Positions 44,148-54,200 of a DNA stretch of 64,000 nt are shown one piece after another. The first letter of the stretch is position 1, and each line of letters starts with the position of its first letter. The position numbers and the translations under genes are program-made. The notes below the pieces were generated by a model. The model was given only the letters and a program-made list of their open reading frames with translations. It made no database searches and was not told the DNA's origin. Origin of the DNA: Mucilaginibacter endophyticus (GTDB lineage Bacteria > Bacteroidota > Bacteroidia > Sphingobacteriales > Sphingobacteriaceae); assembly GCF_003351025.1 (NCBI RefSeq), contig NZ_QPCG01000007.1:248001-312000 (forward strand), read 5' to 3'.

Positions 44148-45463
44148 GGATTTTTTAATACATAAAAAGGTGTACTGGAAGTAGCGAAAGCTCCCCTTTG
44201 ATTATATACATAAACCAATATGCGATAAGGCCCTTCTTTATCGGGTACCTTAAAGCTTAAATTGGATCCATGCTGACCGACGATTAAATTCTGAATTTCT
44301 TTTGGCTTCTTTTCATTAAAAGTACCATTGGGTTTAAACCAGTCCTCGTGAAATATTTTCCATTTAAATGTTAAACCGGTTGTATCTGCGTTTTCAAAAT
44401 ATACTTTGCTGTTAACAGTTATAGCAGGTTGAAACAAAATATTATCCCTGGCGCCCTTTCCTTCTAATAGCATATATTTTAGTGAAGGGGCGCTGTTTGT
44501 TGTTTTTTTACCGGTCCAGATGTAGCGCATAACCTGAACGGCCCCGGTTTCGGCGCCGTTTTCGTCAAACATACTGAACCACGTAGGGGTTAGCTCCTGC
44601 TTTTGTCCCCAATAAAATACCATTGAGCCCAAAAATCCAGGGTCATTTACCGGCATATACTTTTGGTAATTGGTAAGGTATTGTTCAGCTTTTTTTGTAC
44701 TTGTGCTTTCGATATAAGCACCCCAGGCATTTCGGTTTTCTGCAAGCCAGGGCCCTTCAATACCCCATTCTGTAATTAAGAACGGCCCGCTCCAAAACCA
44801 CTTGAATTTTACAAGGTCTTCTTTCAATGTTTGAATAGAGCCGAAAATGTTGAATGATATAAAGTCGATTTTGGTTCGTAGCTTGATGTTAACGATGTTT
44901 TTCTTTTGAAAACTCATGATTGTCGTCGTCACCGGATGATTAGGGTCCTTTTGGTGAATCATATCGACGATACCGTTGAACGTTGCGTAAAACTTGTTGT
45001 ATTTCGGTTTGTTAGGAAATGCAAGTTCGTTACCGAGGCACCAGCTCAATAACGCAGGGCGATCTTTGAAGCGCTCAATTAAACCGGCAATTTTATCTGC
45101 GTAAACATCAGCCTTAGGGGTATTATAAAAATTTTCAAGGCTTTCGCTTGAAGGCATTGGTAAACCCACTACTACCGCTAAATGATAGACTTGGGCCGAA
45201 TCCAGAACGCTGGCTAAGTGCGATGTGTCCCAAACTCTGATGGTATTGCCTCCCGATTCCGCTAATTGTTTCAGGTTTGTAAAACCCGAGGCCCCTTTTA
45301 CGAAAAACGGTTCTCCATTACGGTATAATTGGTACTTTCCATTTATATTTTGAATGCAAACCGTAACTTTTTTAGGATTAACCTGTGGCGATTGATAACA
45401 TGAAGAGAGTAAAAAACAAAATATGGAAAAGTTAAGGATTTGCGTAAAGAGTGTAGATTTCAT
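44144..45463 (-). CDS. Glycosidase-like lipoprotein (GH2-type barrel) with intact catalytic Glu pair
   Basis: 439 residues. Lipoprotein signal with lipobox around Cys22 (FCFLLSSC). A barrel domain starts with GEPFFVKGASGF, GNTIRVWDT and has acid/base Glu146 in WCLGNEL and nucleophile Glu232 in LITEWGIEG; a beta-sandwich-like C-terminus follows from about 340. The order and spacing mirror the C-terminal part of the GT2 fusion encoded next, which has lost both Glu. Members of this TIM-barrel group (GH2/GH5-like) cleave beta-linked polysaccharide. As first gene of an apparent exopolysaccharide operon it may trim or release the product. Exact GH family not determined. Confidence 0.78.
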   Translation of the reverse strand: MKSTLFTQILNFSIFCFLLSSCYQSPQVNPKKVTVCIQNINGKYQLYRNGEPFFVKGASGFTNLKQLAESGGNTIRVWDTSHLASVLDSAQVYHLAVVVGLPMPSSESLENFYNTPKADVYADKIAGLIERFKDRPALLSWCLGNELAFPNKPKYNKFYATFNGIVDMIHQKDPNHPVTTTIMSFQKKNIVNIKLRTKIDFISFNIFGSIQTLKEDLVKFKWFWSGPFLITEWGIEGPWLAENRNAWGAYIESTSTKKAEQYLTNYQKYMPVNDPGFLGSMVFYWGQKQELTPTWFSMFDENGAETGAVQVMRYIWTGKKTTNSAPSLKYMLLEGKGARDNILFQPAITVNSKVYFENADTTGLTFKWKIFHEDWFKPNGTFNEKKPKEIQNLIVGQHGSNLSFKVPDKEGPYRILVYVYNQRGAFATSSTPFYVLKNP

Positions 45464-45489
45464 AAATGATAATTCGGCAGCACTTGAAA

Positions 45490-45534
45490 ACGGATAAAAG
45501 ATCCGTGTTTGTCTATTTAAACCGCATAATGCGG
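45490..45534. promoter_or_regulatory. Two dyads upstream of the exopolysaccharide-like operon
   Basis: ACGGAT-N5-ATCCGT at 45490-45506 and CCGCAT-A-ATGCGG at 45522-45534. They lie 27-71 bp upstream of the lipoprotein start, within its leader or promoter, and could be operators or leader hairpins. Confidence 0.35.
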
Positions 45535-45830
45535 ATTCCCGGGCTGCATAAGTTTTTTCATATTTAAATCCAGGTAAAATTTCATTGTATCCTGTATACG
45601 CTGAATATTGACAATAGTTGGATTATAGGATAGAGAACCGGGATGTTTTTAGCTAATTAAGTTCAAAAATATGAAAAATGCATTTTGCGCTTGCATTTTA
45701 CTTCTCAATAAGTGCATATGGTGTTGGCATTCCTGATACAGGCCATAGCCAGAACATTAGTTTCTTTTTTAGATGATTAATGTCATTTTATATAGTGCCA
45801 AAGGTTATACTTTATAAATGACTTGAATGA

Positions 45831-45838
45831 TATCTTTG
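45831..45838 (+). promoter_or_regulatory. Candidate -7 box of adhP
   Basis: TATCTTTG matches TAnnTTTG exactly and lies 22 bp before ATG 45860. It would place transcription start near 45845 and rules against the start at 45827. Confidence 0.45.
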
Positions 45839-45859
45839 ATGATAATAAACCCTTTTAGC

Positions 45860-46894
45860 ATGATACCAAAAACAATGAAGGCAGCGGTTCTGCATGCTTT
45901 TGGCCAACCACTGGCTATAGAACAGGTTCCTGTAAAAGAACCCGGAAATGATCAGATATTAGTTAAAGTGATTACTTGCGGCGTATGCCATACAGATTTG
46001 CATGCGTGCGAAGGCGACTGGCCGGTAAAGCCAAAGTTGCCGCTTATACCCGGCCATGAGGCAATAGGTTATGTTGCTGCACTGGGGGCAAATGTCACAA
46101 ATTTGAAAGAGGGTGACATTGTTGGTGTACCCTGGTTGTTCAGTGCATGCGGTTGTTGTGAGTATTGTTTTACAGGCTGGGAAACGCTTTGCGAAAGCCA
46201 GAAAAACGGGGGCTACAGTGTTGATGGTGGGTATGCGGAATATGTTATCGCTGATGCCCGTTATGTAGCGCGGTTCCCTGCCAATATTAATTTTCTTGAA
46301 GTTGCACCTGTAATTTGTGCAGGCGTTACCGTTTACAAAGGTATAAAGGAAACTGATACCAAGCCGGGAGATTGGATAGCCATTTCAGGGATTGGCGGTT
46401 TAGGGCACATGGCCGTACAATATGCAAAGGCTATGGGGTTGCATGTGGCTGCAATTGACGTTGCCAATGATAAATTGCAGCTTGCACAGGAACTTGGAGC
46501 TGATATTGTAGTAAATGCGCTCGAAGAAGATCCCGGTGATTATATAAAAAAACATACCGGGGGGATGCACGGCGTATTGGTAACTGCAGTATCACCCATA
46601 GCCTTTAACCAGGCGTTAACCGCATTACGGCGTAAGGGAACGGTATCGTTAACTGGTCTGCCACCGGGTAGTTTTGACCTTTCTATATTTAACACGGTGC
46701 TTAATCGTTATACCATCCGCGGTTCAATTGTTGGTACCAGGATAGATATGCAGGAAGCCATCGCATTCGCAATAGAAGGAAAAGTTAAAGCTACCGTCAG
46801 GGCCGAAAAACTCGAAAATATTAACGAGGTTTTTAACGAAATGAAACGAGGCGAGATAAACGGGAGGATAGTTCTGGAAATAGCTAAACCTTAG
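45860..46894 (+). CDS. adhP: Zinc-dependent alcohol dehydrogenase AdhP
   Basis: 344 residues from ATG 45860; ATG 45875 (MKAAVLHAFG) is also possible. Zinc MDR fold: catalytic-zinc Cys and His-Glu in CGVCHTDLHACEGDWP and GHEAIGYV, structural-zinc Cys cluster in CGCCEYCFTGWETLC, and NAD loop GIGGLGHMAVQYAKA. The sequence matches the AdhP group that interconverts ethanol and acetaldehyde or longer primary alcohols with NAD. It is a single transcription unit with its own promoter and terminator. Confidence 0.9.
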   Translation: MIPKTMKAAVLHAFGQPLAIEQVPVKEPGNDQILVKVITCGVCHTDLHACEGDWPVKPKLPLIPGHEAIGYVAALGANVTNLKEGDIVGVPWLFSACGCCEYCFTGWETLCESQKNGGYSVDGGYAEYVIADARYVARFPANINFLEVAPVICAGVTVYKGIKETDTKPGDWIAISGIGGLGHMAVQYAKAMGLHVAAIDVANDKLQLAQELGADIVVNALEEDPGDYIKKHTGGMHGVLVTAVSPIAFNQALTALRRKGTVSLTGLPPGSFDLSIFNTVLNRYTIRGSIVGTRIDMQEAIAFAIEGKVKATVRAEKLENINEVFNEMKRGEINGRIVLEIAKP

Positions 46895-46991
46895 GTTTCA
46901 TTACGACAACCGGCGATGCAAAAAGATTAAAGTAGGTAAGTCAGCTGCTTTACACAGACGTCAATAATGAGGGCCCAAGTTATTTGAAAAT

Positions 46992-47019
46992 TAAGCGCCG
47001 CCACTCCAGGCGGCGCTTA
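46992..47019. terminator. Terminator downstream of adhP
   Basis: Perfect 11-bp stem, 46992-47002 (TAAGCGCCGCC) and 47009-47019, with a 6-nt loop. It lies 98 bp after adhP and 86 bp before the opposing protease stop; T/A-rich sequence borders both sides. Confidence 0.8.
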
Positions 47020-47104
47020 TTGTTGGTAAACTAAAACTGATTTTTACTGAAGGTTAAAAAATAAAGAACGAGGAGTATCTTATGAAAATTTTGTCCCGGT
47101 GGTA

Positions 47105-49639
47105 TTAGGCATTATTCTGCTTTGGCTTAAGCGCATCGTTAAGGCGCTCGTACATATCCGTTAAGTGTGCACGGGTAATTCCGTTTGAGCCGTTTGCCGC
47201 GGCCTTTAGTTGCAAGGCCAGTGATTTAGCATGCGCTTTTACTATTGATAAGCCGTCATTATCCAAACCAGTTGATTGTTTGCTGATAATGTTAATGAGG
47301 GCCTCAACGTAAACCTTCTGGAGATCGCGGCGGTAAATGCTAATGTTTTTATGAGCCGGTAATTCAGAGAAAATACCTTTTTTTAAATCGGTCAGCATTT
47401 CGGTAACACTGTACGCTTTATCGCCATAAATATGCTCTTCATTAAGCATAGTGGTAATACGCTGTGCACCTATAAGCTGTAATAGTACTCCTTTTTGCAC
47501 CCTGGTAACGATGCTGAAATCGGTAGTGCTGCAATCATAGAGTTTGCTGTCCACAAGCCAGTAGGGGGTGGTAAAAAGCTGTTCCTGCAAAAAAGCCATC
47601 GCCCGTTTTTGTTTTTCTTTTTCAACAACCGAATAAATAGGGCCTGCCTGATCAACTGTTTTTGGAGTAGTGTAAATACCACCAATGTGCTTTAATACAT
47701 GCCCCATAAAACGCTGATATTCGGTTACTACTTCCGTGTACATATCAGCAATTTTATCGTAGTTTTCGTTAGGCTCTTTTAACCATGTAGTAAGGTTAGG
47801 CACAACCCTTTTCAGGTTTTTGATACCGTACGTACTGGCCAGCATAGCGTCGTCGCCAAGATCTTCGCTTTGGTCGCGCGGGTCAAGGTTACTTCCTTTG
47901 TAAATATCATTACTGTACGGGTCTACCTGGCTCCCGTAAAAATACTGCTTGCCCGAAGCCAGCTTATCAATCATCCATTTATTAAGGATAGGTTTCTCAT
48001 CCTTGGTAGTTTTTGCTTCAGGGATTAGTTTATAGCCCCATTCAATGGCCCATTTGTCATAGTCGCCAATGCGGGGGAAAATGCCCTTTTCGCTAATGTT
48101 GTCTTCGGGCTGAGCTACGTAGTTAAAGCGGGCATAATCCATGATAGATGGGGTGTGGCCATGTGCTTCAACCCATGCTTTATTACGCAGGTTAGCAACA
48201 GGTACGGTTGATGATGAGCCAAAATTGTGCATTAAGCCGAGGGTGTGGCCAATTTCATGTGATGATACAAAGCGGATTAACTGGCCCATCAGTTCATCAT
48301 CTAATTGCGGTTTACGTGCACGCGGGTCAATGGCACCGGCTTGCACGGTGTACCAGTTTTGTACCAGCGTCATTACACTATGGTACCAGTTGATATGCGT
48401 TTCGAGAATCTCGCCCGTGCGCGGATCTTTAATACTCGGGCCGCTGGCATTGGGTATAGATGAGGGTTTGTAAACCAAAACAGAGTGGCGCGCATCGTCA
48501 ATATTCCAGGTTGAATCATTAAGCGGTGGTTCTTTGGCTACGATGGCGTTTTTAAAACCTGCTTTTTCAAAGGCAACCTGCCAGTCGTTGATTCCCTGCA
48601 TCAGGTAGGGGACCCATTTTTTAGGCGTAGCCGGATCGATGTAAATAACAATCGGTTTTTGCGGCTCAACCAGTTCACCGCGTTTGTATTTTTCCATGTC
48701 GGCCGGTTTGGGCTCCAGACGCCAGCGCCAGATATAGCTGGTATTGGAAACACCATGAGGGTTGGCATCAAAATCAACATAGGAGTTGGAAAAGAAACCG
48801 ATTCTCGGGTCGGCCAAACGCGCTTTCATCGGTATTGCCGGCAATAATACAATCGAACTGTTGAACTCAAATGTTACCGGCGGAGGGGTACCACCGCCCG
48901 GCCCTGGTTTTAAATTGTAAGTTTTTACCGATCGGATCTCTACATTAGTTGGAAATGCTTTTGCATCATCAATAAAGCCCCTGTCCGCAGCCAAAAAACC
49001 TAATAAGCCGCGTACAAAAGGGTCGCCAAGTGCAAAAATGCTGTTGTCTGAATTGATGTAGTCAGTCATATCTATCACACTACTTTTACCTTCTTTGTTA
49101 AGGGCTTTGATTGGAAAAGCTCCCTGTATGGTTTGGTAATTGCTATTGATCAGTGACCGTGATAAACCATTTTCGGTAGTATCATTTGAAAACTCCCTGA
49201 AAGCGATTGATCGCATTACAATTTTATCTCCGGGGATTTTTTCAAATTCAATTACCGATTCTCCAACCTCATCGCCTGCATAGCTCATTAAGCCACCCGG
49301 TAACCTGAAACCTGCGGGTGCTTTGTCAATACGTGATACAATGAGAATATCTTTCTTTAGAAGTGAGTCGGGAATCTCAAATAAGTACTTGTCGGCAACC
49401 AGATGCAGTGTAAAAAAGCTCTTCATGGTTTTTGCCGAAGAGGGGACAACCTCTTTGTAAGGTTTAGGGGCGTTAAGTGGCTTTGCAGCCGCAAGCAGGG
49501 CAAGCGCTTTTGCCTTGGCGGTATCAACGGTCGTCGCCGGTGTTTTTGATTTTTTCTGAGCATTGGCGGTACCAAACGCCATGGTCAATGCAGCCGCGAG
49601 TGTTAGCATCCGGCATGCTTGTTTTTTGTAGTTATACAT
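47105..49639 (-). CDS. Secreted metzincin-type zinc protease (DUF5117/DUF4953 architecture)
   Basis: 844 residues with signal peptide MYNYKKQACRMLTLAAALTM...ANAQ. The zinc motif HEIGHTLGLMH at 461-471 is a perfect HExxHxxGxxH (His461, Glu462, His465, His471), and a Met-turn candidate SIMDYARFNY follows about 45 residues on. N-terminal and C-terminal flanks match DUF5117/DUF4953-type proteins of Bacteroidota. It lies downstream of the second susCD pair, on the same strand, 121 bp after susD, suggesting it feeds peptides to that importer. Confidence 0.87.
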   Translation of the reverse strand: MYNYKKQACRMLTLAAALTMAFGTANAQKKSKTPATTVDTAKAKALALLAAAKPLNAPKPYKEVVPSSAKTMKSFFTLHLVADKYLFEIPDSLLKKDILIVSRIDKAPAGFRLPGGLMSYAGDEVGESVIEFEKIPGDKIVMRSIAFREFSNDTTENGLSRSLINSNYQTIQGAFPIKALNKEGKSSVIDMTDYINSDNSIFALGDPFVRGLLGFLAADRGFIDDAKAFPTNVEIRSVKTYNLKPGPGGGTPPPVTFEFNSSIVLLPAIPMKARLADPRIGFFSNSYVDFDANPHGVSNTSYIWRWRLEPKPADMEKYKRGELVEPQKPIVIYIDPATPKKWVPYLMQGINDWQVAFEKAGFKNAIVAKEPPLNDSTWNIDDARHSVLVYKPSSIPNASGPSIKDPRTGEILETHINWYHSVMTLVQNWYTVQAGAIDPRARKPQLDDELMGQLIRFVSSHEIGHTLGLMHNFGSSSTVPVANLRNKAWVEAHGHTPSIMDYARFNYVAQPEDNISEKGIFPRIGDYDKWAIEWGYKLIPEAKTTKDEKPILNKWMIDKLASGKQYFYGSQVDPYSNDIYKGSNLDPRDQSEDLGDDAMLASTYGIKNLKRVVPNLTTWLKEPNENYDKIADMYTEVVTEYQRFMGHVLKHIGGIYTTPKTVDQAGPIYSVVEKEKQKRAMAFLQEQLFTTPYWLVDSKLYDCSTTDFSIVTRVQKGVLLQLIGAQRITTMLNEEHIYGDKAYSVTEMLTDLKKGIFSELPAHKNISIYRRDLQKVYVEALINIISKQSTGLDNDGLSIVKAHAKSLALQLKAAANGSNGITRAHLTDMYERLNDALKPKQNNA

Positions 49640-49760
49640 TAGTTTGTTAGTTTTTCTGTTTTATTGGTAGTGAAAAATTGAGCAAAGCGGTGGCTTTAAT
49701 AACAGCACAACAGCCGGAAAAATGGCCATTATGCTGCTATAACTCTTTAAGTAGGTTTGT

Positions 49761-51233
49761 TTAGTAGCCTGGGTTTTGAGTTAAGTTGTGGTCAATAAGG
49801 ATTTCGGATGCCGGTATTGGTACAAGTGCTTTGTATGCTGCCCATGTGCCTCCTTTTTTAGGTGTTTCCACACCCATTACCGCATCAATTTTACCGGTGC
49901 GTTTCAAATCAAACCAACGGTGTCCCCATTCTGTAAAAAGCTCCACCTGACGCTCATGGGCAACGGCTGCTATCACGTCGGCTTGGGTACTTGCAGTAAC
50001 AGCGGCAAGTGATGCGCGTGACCGGATCACGTTAAGATCAGATTTGGCACCATCCAGGTTGTTTTGCTGCACGCGGGCTTCGGCACGAATCAGGTATTGT
50101 TCAGCCAATCTGAGCTCAATTGGCCACTCGGTAACTGGTGCGCTGCTGCCAAATGTTGTATTCGCTTTGTATTTATAGGCATAATAGTAAGTGGTTGCGG
50201 GTGCGGTATTAGTTGCCGCGGCATTGTATTTGTCCACCCAGTTTGTAAACCGGGAGTCTCCGCTTTCAAAAGCATTTACCAGAGTTTGGTTAAGCGGTAA
50301 CTGGGTTAATGCAGAAGCCAAAGGAGAGGCTGTTACTACCAGTGTGTAAGCGTCAGCATTGTTGTAACCGGTTGAAATTGGTTGCAGCGCCCAGATGGTT
50401 TCCCTGCTTGCCTTCAAAAATACCTGGTTAAGATTAGGCTCAAGTACATAAATTGAAGTACTAATTACTGAGCTTGCCTGGGCTTCGGCATTGGCCCAGT
50501 CGCCGGTATAAAGATATACCCTGGCAAGCATAGCTGATGCCGCCTGTTTGTTAGGCCTTAACCTGTCTGTTGTGGCGCCACCGGTGCCGTTCAGGTATTT
50601 AGCGTCGCTGAGTAAGCCTTGTGCATCTTTCAAATCCTGGATAATTTGTTGATATATCTGAGCTTTAGGTGTCCGGGCAAGGGTATTATTAGTAAGATAG
50701 TTTGTTGTTAAGGGCATGGCCATATCGCCATAAAGATTTATCGCATAAAAATAGATATAAGCCCTCGCAAATTTGGCTTCGCCCAAAAGCTGATTTTTTA
50801 CTGCTGGCGTTAGCGCCGTTGCACTTGTTAAGCCTGCTATCGCGGCATTACAATTATAAAGCTGCTGATAAATGGTTGCCCAAAAGTAGTTGCTGTTGTT
50901 ACCCTGCCCGCTGAGATTGTTGGTGAAAAACTGACCATAAACTACACTGGTGCTGTAGTTTACCAGTTCGTCGGCCGATAGGCCCATCAATAAACTTATG
51001 CTGTTTTGACCGTGGTAAAATGAACCTGTAGCACCCATAACATCAAATATGCCGGCTAATATTGATTGGGCTGTTCCGTTTGATGTATAAGCGTTTTCGG
51101 CATCAACAGCGCCAACTTGTGGCCCAACATCAAGCAATCCTTTTTTACAACCGGTAACAGATAAAAGTATCAGGACACAGCTCACACACATTCTAAAACC
51201 CGGAGCTGAAAATATATTTTTAGTTAATTTCAT
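49761..51233 (-). CDS. SusD/RagB-family lipoprotein, second locus
   Basis: 490 residues. Lipobox Cys at about residue 29 (LLSVTGCKKG). SusD-like helices: IYQQLYNCNAAIAGLTSATA, GEAKFARAYIYFYAINLYGD, and the C-terminal FTEWGHRWFDLKRTGK with PIPASEI. It pairs with the SusC gene 13 bp upstream. The neighbouring protease suggests a peptide rather than a glycan cargo, like RagB in P. gingivalis. Confidence 0.92.
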   Translation of the reverse strand: MKLTKNIFSAPGFRMCVSCVLILLSVTGCKKGLLDVGPQVGAVDAENAYTSNGTAQSILAGIFDVMGATGSFYHGQNSISLLMGLSADELVNYSTSVVYGQFFTNNLSGQGNNSNYFWATIYQQLYNCNAAIAGLTSATALTPAVKNQLLGEAKFARAYIYFYAINLYGDMAMPLTTNYLTNNTLARTPKAQIYQQIIQDLKDAQGLLSDAKYLNGTGGATTDRLRPNKQAASAMLARVYLYTGDWANAEAQASSVISTSIYVLEPNLNQVFLKASRETIWALQPISTGYNNADAYTLVVTASPLASALTQLPLNQTLVNAFESGDSRFTNWVDKYNAAATNTAPATTYYYAYKYKANTTFGSSAPVTEWPIELRLAEQYLIRAEARVQQNNLDGAKSDLNVIRSRASLAAVTASTQADVIAAVAHERQVELFTEWGHRWFDLKRTGKIDAVMGVETPKKGGTWAAYKALVPIPASEILIDHNLTQNPGY

Positions 51234-51246
51234 GATCGTTATAATT

Positions 51247-54200
51247 TTATAGTGTGACTTGTAAACCTGCAGTGATGGTTCTTAACGGCGGAATACGGCT
51301 TGCGCTTTGGTTCTCCGGATCAAGGTTGCCATATTTTGAAATCGTAAGCAGATTATCGCCCTGTACATAAACCCTCAGGTTTTGCAGGTGGAGCCTGGTT
51401 AAAACAGGTTGTTTGAATGAATAACTCAAGGATAAGTTCTGGAAGCGGATATAAGAAGCATCGCCAAATGCCGCGGTACTATTTTTAGCATTTGAAAGCG
51501 GCGTCAGCAACGCGAAACTGGTTCCAAAGCGTTGGATATTGGTAACATCGCCCGGTTTTTGCCAGCGTGCCAGCATATCGGTAGTAACGTTTTCGGCCCC
51601 AAGTCCGGGAGGGAGTAATCCGTTTTGGCCAAAAGCATTTTTGCCAACCTGGTTAATGAACCTGAAAGTGAAGTCAAGTGTAAAGCCATTGTATGACAAA
51701 CTGTTTTGCAGCGAGCCATAAAATTTAGGTTCGGTATTAATAACGGCAGTATTATCAATTCCTATCACAGGGTTCGCCGTTATATTGCCGTCTTTATCGT
51801 AAAACTGGTATACGCCTGTTTGGGGATTTACGCCGGCAAATCGGTAAACCCTTTGTATGGTGGTTGGCATGCCCAATATATAGGCATTGGCAAACGAAGT
51901 AGTATTGAGGCTTGGATATTTGATGAGCGCAGTGCGTGGAATTGTCAATAAACCTGTGCTTGACCATGAAAAGCTATTACTTCTTACATTAACCGTGTTT
52001 AACGTAAGCTCCCATCCTTTATTTTGTACAAGAGCCGGCAGGTTTGATGTAATTGACGTTGAACCGGTAATGATGCTCAAGGGATAGCCATACAACACAT
52101 CTGAAGTACGGTTGCGGTAATAGTCGGCTTCAAACTCGATACGCTCGTTAAGAAAATGCAGATCGATACCTAACTTGGCTTTTTTAGTGGTCTCCCACGA
52201 TAAGTTTGGATTGGCCGGACTCCCTGCCGATAAACCCGGCACACCCTGGTATGGAATAGCTGCGGTTACAGCAGTATAGCTTTGCAGGAAGCGGTATGAC
52301 CCAATCTGATCATTCCCTGTTATACCATAGCTTGCTGTAAGTTTACCAAGATCAATAAAAGAAAGGGCGTTTTTAAAGAATTTTTCTTTAGAGAAAATCC
52401 AGCCACCACCTACGGCGCCAAATAAATGGTACTGCCTGTTGGGGCCAAACTTACTTGAGCCATCGTACCTGCCGCTTACATCAAGAATGTATTTTCCGTC
52501 CCATATATAACCTAACCTACCGAACAAGGCAGCAAACCGGCTTTTGTCATATCCGTAAGGAATAGTAGTGGTTATTTTTGTTCCGGCCGAGATACTTTTT
52601 AACAGCGCGTCACTGGTGTAGCCTGTTACTGTTAGTTGAGTTGACGCCGATGTTTGTTCCTGCAAGCTGGCACCTACGGTTGCCGTAAAATCCCCTTTAC
52701 TAATTCTTCGGTTATAATTTACCTGAGGTTCAACACTCCAGGTTGAGTTAACATCAGTTGTAAACCTGCTTGACCCGGTTGTTACATTTTGAAATGGCGC
52801 GTAAGATGTTGTTGGCGATCCCAGAAATTCGTTTATTTCCTGTCTGTTATAGCCACTGGTTAGCTTTATTTCCAATCCCTTAACAGGCCTGTAGCTTAAT
52901 ATTGCACTACTTGTCAGATTGCTTGCCGGGGTGTTGTTGATTAATTGAATGGCGGTATAGGGGTTATAAAAAGTGCCGTTTTGAAAATTGAGTGTACCGT
53001 CCGGATTGTATATCGGAGGTGCATCTGGTGATAAGGAAACAGAACTGGAGAAGTCTACATTTTTGATGGTATTGTTGTTATAGAGATAGCCGCCGGTAAA
53101 CGAAACAGAAAATTTATTATCGCTTGTTGCCGAGTTGATGCTGAAGTGGGTTGATGCATTCTGATATGAGCCGCCAAGCTTCATCAGGTTTGACTGCGTA
53201 TTGTAATTGCCGCTGATGAGGAATTGTGTATTAGCATTGCCACCCGATATTGTTGCCTGCGCATTGGTTGTGTGCGATGCTCCGCCTATCAACTCTTTAG
53301 CCCAGTTTGTATACCTTGTGGTGTCCCATGTTCCATTAATGTCATAAGCGGTAGCGAAGGACGGCCCGTCATTTTTGTAAGCCTCATGCCGCATTTCAAG
53401 ATATTGCTGAGTGTTCAGGAAATTGGGTAGCCGTGTAACTTTGCTTGTGCCCTGGTAAACATTTAAATCAATTTTAACATTACCGGCCTTGCCTCTTTTT
53501 GTGGTGATCAAAATAACGCCGTTTGCCGCACGCGAACCGTATATTGAAGTGGCTGTTGCGTCCTTGAGCACGTTGATGCTCTCGATATCCTGCGGATTGA
53601 TAAAGCTGAGGGCATCACCTCCAATTCCTGATTTGCCCGGTAACCCTCCTAAAGTGTTATTTTGCACATCGTAATAACCACCCTGGTATGGTACTCCATC
53701 AACTACATATAGCGGATCGGTTCCGGTACCGTTATTTATACCATTTTGCCCTCTGATTTTTACACTGTATACACCACCGGGCATGCCTGTAGTTTTAACT
53801 ATGTTCATGCCGGGTACGCTGGCTTGTAGTGCTTCCAATACATTGGTAACAGGATATTTGGCGATGTCTTTGGCGGTGATGGTAGTTTGATCGCCTACGT
53901 TGAAACGTTTGGTTGTTTGACCATAAGCAATTACCTGGATCTCATCCAGTTTTCCGATATCCGGTTTTAAGGTAACAACGAGCGGGCTTTTGATATCCTT
54001 TATAAGGAACTCCTGGGTGGCGTAGCCTACATAGCTCACCTGTAATACGGCGTCATCTTTAGGGTCGATGAGCAATGCGGTAAATTCGCCCTTTGCATTG
54101 GTGATCCATACGTTCTGGGCGTTCTTTAGTTTTAAATTAACACCGGGAAGAGGATTGCCTTTATCGTCAAATACTTTACCGCTGATCAACCTGTTTTGAG

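Larger units (their letters stand above)
45464..45859. other. Divergent intergenic region
   Basis: 396 bp between the glycosidase lipoprotein (minus) and the alcohol dehydrogenase (plus). It contains two dyads near the left operon (45490-45534) and a -7 box for the dehydrogenase (45831-45838). A 21-codon frame at 45671-45736 is not supported as a gene. Confidence 0.5.

Noticed and set aside
45671..45736. 21-codon frame with several Cys (MKNAFCACILLLNKCIWCWH)
   Set aside because: Too short, no context or conservation evidence available; left as chance.
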